Shown piece by piece: positions 6,506-11,810 of a stretch of DNA of 11,810 bases (within the stretch, counting starts at the first letter, position 1; each line of letters opens with the position of its first letter). The translations under genes were made by a program, and so were the position numbers. Under the pieces are notes generated by a model. That model was not told the DNA's origin. It searched no databases and saw only the letters and a list, made by a program, of their open reading frames with translations. Source of the stretch: an uncultured Alistipes sp. (GTDB taxonomy: Bacteria; Bacteroidota; Bacteroidia; Bacteroidales; Rikenellaceae); assembly GCA_937880705.1 (NCBI GenBank), contig CALGRZ010000058.1, positions 1 to 11,810 of the forward strand, read 5' to 3'.

Positions 6506-7177
6506 ATGAAACGTATATTTCTTGTGGCGATGTTTGCCATAGCGAGTCTCACGGCGCAGGCCGAGGAGCAGAAGCCTCTGTATGTCGTAAACAATAGGGT
6601 AGTCTCTGAGGAGTATGTCTCGAAGCTGTCGCCCACGATGATCGAGTCGATGACCGTGCTTAAGAGTGACAGCGACGTGGCTATGTATGTCGAGATGGGC
6701 GATACGTCGAATGGCGTTATTGTCATCAAGCTCAAGGGCGAGAGCGACGAGCAGGAGGTCTTTATAACAACCGATGTAATGCCCACGTTTATGGGTGGTG
6801 ACCTGACCACATTCCGCAATTGGGTGATGCAGAACATCCGCTACCCCAAGGTGGCCCTCGAGAAGCGTATTCAGGGCCAGGTTGTCGTTAAGTTTGTGGT
6901 CGACAAGGAGGGTTACATCAACCTAAACCGCCTCAACTTCTTCGATAAGTGCAGTCCCATACTTCACGATGAGGTTATCGCCGTGATGGAGCGCGCACCT
7001 CGCTGGACACCCGGTATTCAGCGTGGTGAGCCTGTGGCCGTAAGCTTTGTTCTGCCTATCCTCTTCCAGATCCCCGAGGATTACGATGGTCTGGCCGTCA
7101 TTGACACCTCGGCCGAGGTTGATGCTCAGCAGGAGGCACCAAAGAGCGAGGCTGTGTTGCGCATCAAGGGTGAGTAG
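6506..7177 (+). CDS. secreted protein with mini-plug-like segment and TonB C-terminal domain
   Basis: A 223-residue exported protein. MKRIFLVAMFAIASLTAQA is a signal peptide with a likely cut after A19. Residues 24-77 (PLYVVNN, IESMTVLKSDSD, then NGVIVIKLK) resemble the short plug-like module found in SusC-type receptors and in Bacteroidales M56/TonB proteins, where the usual text is PLYVVDG, DIESIEVLK, GVIIITTK. Residues about 85-190 are a TonB C-terminal domain: VMPTFMGGD, FRNWVMQNIRYP, GQVVVKFVVDKEG, RWTPG. It has neither the proline-rich spacer nor a membrane anchor other than the signal sequence, so it is unlikely to be a standard energy-transducing TonB. If the signal peptide is not cleaved it could still be anchored. 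The last ~30 residues are a polar tail. It is transcribed alone, divergent from the kinase/regulator pair, and ends at a strong terminator. Its exact role is unknown. Confidence 0.85.
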   Translation: MKRIFLVAMFAIASLTAQAEEQKPLYVVNNRVVSEEYVSKLSPTMIESMTVLKSDSDVAMYVEMGDTSNGVIVIKLKGESDEQEVFITTDVMPTFMGGDLTTFRNWVMQNIRYPKVALEKRIQGQVVVKFVVDKEGYINLNRLNFFDKCSPILHDEVIAVMERAPRWTPGIQRGEPVAVSFVLPILFQIPEDYDGLAVIDTSAEVDAQQEAPKSEAVLRIKGE

Positions 7178-7224
7178 AGTCGTGTATACGATATCATTCA
7201 CGGATTGGTAGCCCTATACCGTAA

Positions 7225-7259
7225 AAAAGAGCCGCACCGAAAGTAGGTGCGGCTCTTTT
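7225..7259. terminator. two-way terminator between the TonB-domain gene and yidC
   Basis: AAAAGAGCCGCACC (7225-7238) and GGTGCGGCTCTTTT (7246-7259) form a 14-bp perfect stem around a seven-base loop. The run of A on the left (7223-7228) and T on the right (7256-7259) gives U-rich ends on both strands, so it can end the plus-strand TonB-domain transcript and the minus-strand pyrG-yidC transcript. Confidence 0.9.
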
Positions 7260-7278
7260 GTGTTATGTCGTGGCGGGC

Positions 7279-9219
7279 CTATCGGCGCATGCGACGCTGC
7301 TCGCGGTTGATGGTTACCTGCTCCTGCTGCTGCTTCAGGGCCTCCTCGTAACGCTCCTGGAAGCGCGACTTCTTCTTGGGCTTGGCCTTGGCCGCCATGA
7401 GCTTGGCGCGCACCTTCTCGTCGTCTACCGTGCGGCGGATGACAAACATGATGAGCATGGTGAACATCTGCGACAGGAAGTAGTAGTAGCACAGACCCGA
7501 CGAGTAGTTGTTGAAGAAGAACAACATCATCACGGGCATGAAGTATACCATCATAAACTTCATCATGCCGGCACCCGGCTGTCCCGAGGTGGTGGCAGCC
7601 TGCTGCTTATATGTAAGGAACGAGTAGCCAAACAGAGCTACGGCCATAAGCAGTGCAAAGAGGCTGATGTGGTCGCCATAGAAGGGTATGCTGAAGGGCA
7701 GGTCGAGAACGCTATCATACGACGACAGGTCATCGGCCCAGAGGAACTTCTCGCCACGCAGCTCGATACTTGCGGGGAAGAAGCGGAACATAGCCCACAG
7801 AATAGGCATCTGGATAAGCATCGGCAGACAGCCTCCCATGGGGCTGATGCCGGCCTTCTGGTAGAGCTCCATGGTGGCCTGCTGCTTCTTCATGGCATCA
7901 TCCGGGTTGGGATACTTGGCGTTGAGGGCCTCCATCTCGGGGCGTATGGCGCGCATCTTGGCCGTCGACATATAACTCTTATAGGTCAGGGGCAGGATGA
8001 TGAGCTTAACCAGGATGGTGAGTATGAGGATGATGATACCGAAGTTCACGCCATGGTTCTTCAACCAGTGGAAGATGGGTATGGTGAAGATGCGGTTGAT
8101 CCAGCCTACCAGAGCACCACCCAGAGGGATGATATCCTCGAGGTTGGTCTTCTCGCCGGCAAACTCCACCTTGTTCATGATCTTAAAGTCGTTGGGGCCG
8201 TAGTAGAAGGCGAAGTGGTAGGGTGCGCCATCGGCCTTGTAGGGTATGTCGAGCAGGATGGTGTACTCCTTCAGGAAGTCGCGACCCTCGTTGGCCGAGC
8301 CTACGAAGCTCATGTCGGCCGAGAAGCTCTCCTTAGCGATAAAGGCCGACGAGAAGTACTGCAGCTTCATGGCTACCCACGACAGATCCTCGACATGCTC
8401 CTTGTCGCCATCCTGACCCATATCGTCCCAATCCTCATCCTCGCGCTCGTAGTAGGCGATGGTGGCGGTCATATTCTCATACTGCCAGCCGCGCTCGTTC
8501 ATCTGTGAGCGGTTCTTCCACAAGATGTTCATCTTATCGGTGGCGGCGAGGTATGACTGCAAGCCCTGCTCCTCGACGTCGAAGTCAAGGAGGTAGTCAC
8601 GGCTGGGGTTGCCCGTGTTGTGGAGCGTGTAGATATACTTAAGGTAGGCATCCTCGGCTATGGCGAGGGTCATCGTAAGCTGCGTAGCCTCCTCCAGCGT
8701 GGTGATCTCGTGCGAGAAGGTGTACTCGGCCGTCGATGTCTTCGTACCCGTAGCGGTCTTAAGCATAAGGTCAAACTGTGCCGTCTGATCCTGCATCAGC
8801 TCCACCGGCTCGGTGCGCTCGCCCTTGGCATAGCGGGTGTAGTTCTTCAGTGCAACGCCACTGATCTTACCGCCACGAGTCGAGAAGTCGACCTTTAAAA
8901 CATCATTCTCCAGTGTCAGCTCCTCGGCTACGGCCGAACGTGCTGCAAGCAGCTCTGCGCCATAGTTGTAGAGCTCCGCATTGAGCTTGCGTGCCGCCTC
9001 AATAGAGTCACGCACCATGCGCTCCTCGTCGCTGAGGGCCGCCTCGGCCTCGGCCTCGGCTCGATGCTGGGCTGCCTGCTGGTCAGCCACTGCCTGCTCC
9101 ATGAGCAGCTGCTCCTTCTTCCACTCGTTGTACTTCTCGGCCTGCTTGCCCTGATACCAGGTGAAGCCCACAAAGACGGCCACCATCAGCACAAGGCCGA
9201 TAATCGTTTTCTTATCCAT
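7279..9219 (-). CDS. yidC: membrane protein insertase YidC
   Basis: A 646-residue inner-membrane insertase that helps proteins enter and fold in the membrane, with SecYEG or alone. The first helix (about 6-22) is followed by a charged, coiled-coil-like stretch (25-80) and the large periplasmic P1 domain (about 95-355). The conserved core has helices near 391-411, 461-477, 519-537, 553-570 and 574-595, with the signature LTYKSYMSTAKMRAIRPEM and a GGCLPMLIQMPI segment. K405, in TILVKLIILPL, stands where E. coli has the groove arginine R366, which keeps the positive charge. The C-tail (601-646) is very basic (KPKKKSRF, ending QRRMRR), as expected for ribosome contact. The gene follows pyrG by 62 nt on the same strand with no terminator between them, so they are probably cotranscribed, ending at 7225-7259. 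The 9220-9281 spacer holds only a weak 5-bp hairpin. Confidence 0.97.
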   Translation of the reverse strand: MDKKTIIGLVLMVAVFVGFTWYQGKQAEKYNEWKKEQLLMEQAVADQQAAQHRAEAEAEAALSDEERMVRDSIEAARKLNAELYNYGAELLAARSAVAEELTLENDVLKVDFSTRGGKISGVALKNYTRYAKGERTEPVELMQDQTAQFDLMLKTATGTKTSTAEYTFSHEITTLEEATQLTMTLAIAEDAYLKYIYTLHNTGNPSRDYLLDFDVEEQGLQSYLAATDKMNILWKNRSQMNERGWQYENMTATIAYYEREDEDWDDMGQDGDKEHVEDLSWVAMKLQYFSSAFIAKESFSADMSFVGSANEGRDFLKEYTILLDIPYKADGAPYHFAFYYGPNDFKIMNKVEFAGEKTNLEDIIPLGGALVGWINRIFTIPIFHWLKNHGVNFGIIILILTILVKLIILPLTYKSYMSTAKMRAIRPEMEALNAKYPNPDDAMKKQQATMELYQKAGISPMGGCLPMLIQMPILWAMFRFFPASIELRGEKFLWADDLSSYDSVLDLPFSIPFYGDHISLFALLMAVALFGYSFLTYKQQAATTSGQPGAGMMKFMMVYFMPVMMLFFFNNYSSGLCYYYFLSQMFTMLIMFVIRRTVDDEKVRAKLMAAKAKPKKKSRFQERYEEALKQQQEQVTINREQRRMRR

Positions 9220-9281
9220 TCTCTAAAAATCTTCGTTCAAATCTCTTTATGCCCACCATGGGGCACATGGGGTTATACTTA

Positions 9282-10898
9282 CTATCGTCGCTCGTCACGG
9301 AACTTCAGAGCCTCCTTCACAAACTCTACGAAGAGCGGGTGGGGGTTAGCCGCCGTAGAGTGGTACTCGGGGTGGTACTGCGTACCCACAAACCAGCGGT
9401 GTGAGGGTATCTCGACAACCTCCACAAGACCCGTCTCGGGGTTCTTGCCCACGGCCTTCATGCCGGCAGCCTCGAAGTCGGTGAGGAAGTGGCTGTTGAA
9501 CTCGTAGCGGTGGCGGTGACGCTCCACGATGTTGAGCGAGCCGTAGGCCTTGGCTACGCGCGAGTTCTTCTCCAGCTGGCAGGGGTAGCCACCCAGACGC
9601 ATCGTGCCACCCATGGCGGTGATGTTCTTCTGCTCGGCCATAAGGTCGATGACGGCGTGGGGTGTCTGTGCCATCTCGCTCGAGTTGGCATCGGCCCAGC
9701 CGATGACATTGCGTGCAAACTCTATCACGGCACACTGCATACCGAGGCAGATACCGAAGAAGGGCACGTTGTTCTCGCGGGCATAGCGCACAGCGACCAG
9801 CTTACCATCAATACCGCGATTACCGAAGCCCGGGGCAACCATCACGGCCGACATCTTGCCCAGCTGCTCCTGAACATTCTCCTGTGTCAGCTTCTCGGAG
9901 TTGACATAGTGCAGCTTCACCTTAACCTCGTTCACGGCACCTGCATGGATGAACGACTCGCTGATCGACTTGTAGGCATCGGGCAGCTCGGTGTACTTAC
10001 CCACCAGCGCGATGTCGACCACCGACTTGGGGTTCTTGATGCGCTCCACGAAGGCCTCCCACTCTGCCAGGTCGGGCTCCTGCTCCGACTTCAGGCCGAG
10101 CTTCTCGAGCAGCACGTCGTCGAGGTGCTGGGTGTGCATGCGCAAGGGTACCTCGTAGATCGTGGGTACGTCGATAGACTCCACCACGGCCTCGGGAGAG
10201 ACGTTGCAGAAGAGGGCTACCTTGCGGCGTATATCCTGCGTGAGGATGTGCTCCGAGCGCAGTACCAGCACGTCGGGCTGCAAGCCATACGACAACAGCT
10301 CCTTTACCGAGTGCTGTGTGGGCTTGGTCTTAAGCTCACCCGATGCCGCCATGTAGGGTATGAGGGTGAGGTGCACCAGCACGGTGTTCTGCTCGCCAAG
10401 CTGGTAGCGAAGCTGACGTACCGACTCGATGAAGGGCAGCGACTCGATATCACCCACCGTACCACCGATCTCGGTGATTATGACATCATACTTCTTCGTG
10501 GTGCCCAGCAGCTGTATGCGACGCTTGATCTCGTCGGTGATGTGGGGGATGACCTGCACGGTCTTGCCCAGGAACTCGCCACTACGCTCCTTGTCGATGA
10601 CACACTGGTAGATCTTACCCGTGGTCACGTTGTTGTTCTTGGTGGTCTCTATCGAGGTGAAACGCTCGTAGTGGCCCAGGTCGAGGTCGGTCTCACGACC
10701 ATCGATGGTCACATAGCACTCGCCGTGCTCATTGGGATTCAGTGTACCCGGGTCTACATTTATGTAGGGGTCGAACTTCTGAATAGTGATATTGTACCCA
10801 CGAGCCTGCAACAGCTTGCCTATTGATGAGGAGATAACTCCTTTTCCAAGTGAGGAGGCAACACCTCCGGTCACGAAAATATACTTTGTGTCAGCCAC
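9282..10898 (-). CDS. pyrG: CTP synthase
   Basis: This enzyme makes CTP from UTP, ATP and glutamine, the last step of pyrimidine nucleotide synthesis. I chose the GTG at 10898, giving 538 residues that start (M)ADTKYIFVTGG like the family. An ATG at 10931 would add MIKNRFLNFYT, which has no counterpart in the family and is encoded by intergenic-looking AT-rich DNA. The synthetase half has the P-loop TGGVASSLGKG, the Mg/ATP segment NVDPGTLNPNEHGECY and ITEIGGTVGDIES. The C-terminal half is a class I glutamine amidotransferase with the nucleophile Cys384 in GICLGMQ and the His509/Glu511 pair in QYHPEYH. All catalytic residues are present. The first ~130 bases of the gene are less GC-rich (26/60 at 10741-10800, 30/60 at 10801-10860, against 33/60 at 10681-10740), which may be ordinary 5'-end relaxation or another mosaic edge. 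yidC follows in the same unit. Confidence 0.95.
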   Translation of the reverse strand: MADTKYIFVTGGVASSLGKGVISSSIGKLLQARGYNITIQKFDPYINVDPGTLNPNEHGECYVTIDGRETDLDLGHYERFTSIETTKNNNVTTGKIYQCVIDKERSGEFLGKTVQVIPHITDEIKRRIQLLGTTKKYDVIITEIGGTVGDIESLPFIESVRQLRYQLGEQNTVLVHLTLIPYMAASGELKTKPTQHSVKELLSYGLQPDVLVLRSEHILTQDIRRKVALFCNVSPEAVVESIDVPTIYEVPLRMHTQHLDDVLLEKLGLKSEQEPDLAEWEAFVERIKNPKSVVDIALVGKYTELPDAYKSISESFIHAGAVNEVKVKLHYVNSEKLTQENVQEQLGKMSAVMVAPGFGNRGIDGKLVAVRYARENNVPFFGICLGMQCAVIEFARNVIGWADANSSEMAQTPHAVIDLMAEQKNITAMGGTMRLGGYPCQLEKNSRVAKAYGSLNIVERHRHRYEFNSHFLTDFEAAGMKAVGKNPETGLVEVVEIPSHRWFVGTQYHPEYHSTAANPHPLFVEFVKEALKFRDERR

Positions 10899-11050
10899 GG
10901 TATAAAAATTTAAAAAACGGTTCTTAATCAATCAAAAAAAGTTTCTGACACACCGACAATGATAATCATTGTCAATTGTCAAAAACCGGCCTGTGCAACA
11001 GTAGCGCAACTCTTAAATAATCAGCCAACAAATTATCCGATGATGTAGAT
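10899..11050. other. AT-rich spacer with the join to a differently composed segment
   Basis: The leader of pyrG (minus) is AT-rich and carries no recognisable TAnnTTTG element. Beyond it lie the Fur-box-like palindrome and then, from 11021, in-frame sequence (SANKLSDDVD) that reads as the continuation of the acetyltransferase upstream of its first ATG. The in-frame TAA at 11018-11020 marks where that coding sequence stops being recognisable, so the join with unrelated DNA is most likely near 11000-11020. Confidence 0.5.
10955..10973. promoter_or_regulatory. Fur-box-like 19-bp palindrome
   Basis: GACAATGATAATCATTGTC is a perfect dyad with nine-base arms around a single central A. It matches the classical 19-bp Fur consensus GATAATGATAATCATTATC at 17 of 19 positions, differing only at the two symmetric positions 3 and 17. 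It lies 57 nt upstream of the pyrG GTG start and 78 nt upstream of the truncated acetyltransferase ATG. Neither is an obvious iron gene, and a partial direct copy (CAATTGTC) follows at 10973-10980, so it may instead belong to an intergenic TCAATTGTC-type repeat common in Bacteroidota. Confidence 0.4.
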
Positions 11051-11410
11051 ATGTCCGTTGTGAAAGAAGAATCCTATCGCTACTATCAGGATGCCTTGAC
11101 CAATGACACACATGTCGCTTATCTGGTGTTTGATGGGGATGATTTTGTCGGTGCAGGTGGTATCAGTTTTTTCAAGGTGATGCCCACATTTCACAATCCA
11201 ACCGGGCAAAAGGCATACATTATGAACATGTATACCAAACCCGAATACCGCAGAAATGGAATCGCCTATAAGACTCTGGATTTATTAATCGCAGAAGCCA
11301 AGCGCAAAGGCATTACTTCCATTTCACTGGAAGCAACCGATATGGGCCGACCTTTGTATGAAAAATACGGTTTTGTGAAAATGAATGACGAGATGGAATT
11401 ACCAAATTGA
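11051..11410 (+). CDS. GNAT-family N-acetyltransferase lacking its N-terminus
   Basis: The 119 residues contain most of a GNAT fold: HVAYLVFDGDDFVGAGGISFF (strands 2-3), YIMNMYTKPEYRRNGIA with the acetyl-CoA pyrophosphate loop (Y66-RRNGIA), the helix after it, SISLEATDMGRPLYEKYGF (strand 5 to the final helix) and the closing KMNDEMEL. GNAT proteins of this group are usually about 145-160 residues long and begin with an RKA-type first strand and a helix, which are missing here. The frame upstream of the ATG, back to a TAA at 11018, still reads like protein (KLSDDVD), so the annotated ATG is probably internal and the gene is truncated on its 5' side. Codon use (GAA, CCC, TAT, AAA mixed) and about 42% GC in 11041-11100 and 11221-11280 differ from the pyrG region and recall Clostridia. 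The substrate is unknown, and no promoter is seen. Confidence 0.75.
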   Translation: MSVVKEESYRYYQDALTNDTHVAYLVFDGDDFVGAGGISFFKVMPTFHNPTGQKAYIMNMYTKPEYRRNGIAYKTLDLLIAEAKRKGITSISLEATDMGRPLYEKYGFVKMNDEMELPN

Positions 11411-11423
11411 ATTGTAAATGAAT

Positions 11424-11458
11424 ATCGGGCGACGATGTAAATCGCGCCCGATTATTTT
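11424..11458 (+). terminator. probable terminator after the acetyltransferase gene
   Basis: ATCGGGCG (11424-11431) and CGCCCGAT (11445-11452) pair perfectly. CGA/TCG just inside extends the stem after a one-base bulge, and TATTTTA follows. It lies 14 nt after the GNAT stop, between two convergent genes. The T-rich tail is short, so strength is uncertain. Confidence 0.7.
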
Positions 11459-11488
11459 ATGCTATGCAAATCCGCGTGTGGCTCCAGC

Positions 11489-11809
11489 CTATTCCACCCC
11501 AACAAATTCCAATACCACATCCGTCGAATCTTCCTCACCGGCACCAAGTAAATTTACCATAATAAATTTCTTGTCAGGGCTATAGAAGAAATCCATTCCA
11601 AAAACCATACCCTCCATATGAGCGTCCAACGCGATACCATAGTAGCCGTCTTCATCTGTCGGAGGCTCCAGATTCATATTCTCAAGGTCTATGGTTTTTC
11701 CAATATAAAACTCATCGCCGTTTTGCGTATTAATATAAAACCGCAGATAATTCTGGTCGCTCTCGCGTTCCTCCCACTCACCGTCAAGCCGTCCGAGAAA
11801 ATCTTCCAT
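11489..11809 (-). CDS. unrecognised small acidic protein, possibly cut by the window edge
   Basis: The frame gives 106 residues from an ATG at 11809-11807 to a TAG at 11489. Because the ATG touches the window edge, the true start may lie further out. The protein is acidic (many Asp and Glu), lacks a signal peptide, membrane segments and cysteines, and seems mostly beta: YLRFYINTQNGDEFYIG, GYYGIALDAHMEG, VFGMDFFYSPDKKFIMVNLL. This is compatible with a small lipocalin-like or immunity-type cytosolic fold, but I do not recognise a family. Codon use is like that of the neighbouring acetyltransferase gene and unlike the central block. It converges on the GNAT gene across the terminator at 11424. 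Confidence 0.65.
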   Translation of the reverse strand: MEDFLGRLDGEWEERESDQNYLRFYINTQNGDEFYIGKTIDLENMNLEPPTDEDGYYGIALDAHMEGMVFGMDFFYSPDKKFIMVNLLGAGEEDSTDVVLEFVGVE

Positions 11810-11810
11810 A

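Noticed and set aside
7258..8508. 416-codon plus-strand frame across yidC
   Set aside because: Antisense shadow of yidC: low-complexity Leu/Val/His/Glu protein with no recognisable motif, beginning inside the terminator region.
9245..9275. Possible terminator between pyrG and yidC (TGCCC...GGGCA)
   Set aside because: Only a five-base stem without a U-run; more likely a cotranscribed spacer.
9489..10826. 445-codon plus-strand frame across pyrG
   Set aside because: Antisense shadow of pyrG caused by codon bias; no domain and no promoter.
10899..10931. N-terminal extension of CTP synthase from the ATG at 10931
   Set aside because: The extra 11 residues have no counterpart in the family, which begins M-x-x-TKYIFVTGG, and the DNA looks intergenic. 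The GTG at 10898 gives the family start.
1..11810. CRISPR array, tRNA, rRNA, insertion sequence or phage genes
   Set aside because: No regularly spaced repeats, tRNA-like cloverleaf ends, rRNA signatures, transposase or integrase frames were seen on either strand.

Overview
The window looks like Bacteroidales DNA (Bacteroidota, gut type) that is not uniform. The core genes (proS of the bacteroidal type without an editing insertion, purC, an OmpR-type two-component pair, a TonB C-terminal-domain protein, yidC, pyrG) and the promoters (TAnnTTTG -7 elements, one with a TTTG -33 element 19 nt upstream) are typical of that order. The GC-rich central block, with almost only GAG for Glu and CTG/CTC for Leu, would suit an Alistipes-like genome. 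The genus is my inference.

Layout. (A) 1-~610 is AT-rich: the start of an unidentified minus-strand gene running off the left edge, a start-less coding-like scrap, and the first ~52 codons of fabG. (B) ~610-~2330 is AT-rich: the 3' part of a DUF1460 gene fused in frame to the fabG piece, a large palindromic terminator, a minus-strand OmpA-like lipoprotein gene, and the first third of proS. (C) ~2330-~10,900 is GC-rich: the rest of proS, purC, a convergent terminator, the response regulator/histidine kinase pair (minus), the divergent TonB-domain gene (plus), a two-way terminator, and the pyrG-yidC unit (minus). (D) ~10,930-11,810 is moderate GC with Clostridia-like codon use: a Fur-box-like palindrome, a GNAT acetyltransferase missing its N-terminus, a terminator, and an unrecognised 106-residue protein at the right edge.

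How the genes work together. ProS (Pro-tRNA charging) and PurC (purine synthesis) are 12 nt apart and cotranscribed. The kinase and regulator overlap by 11 nt and face the TonB-domain gene across a 186-bp region that holds both promoters and four spaced TTAAC half-sites, a plausible target of this regulator. PyrG (CTP synthesis) and YidC (membrane protein insertion) form one minus-strand unit. These are ordinary housekeeping functions.

The main observation is mosaicism: three breaks (inside fabG/DUF1460, inside a highly conserved part of proS, and between pyrG and the truncated GNAT gene). They could reflect recombination, but such joins are also what a chimeric metagenome assembly produces, so read-level support should be checked before any of them is treated as biology. 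I did not find a convincing new multi-gene system. The most interesting biological candidates are the paired TTAAC operator array and the anchor-less mini-plug/TonB-domain protein beside the two-component system.
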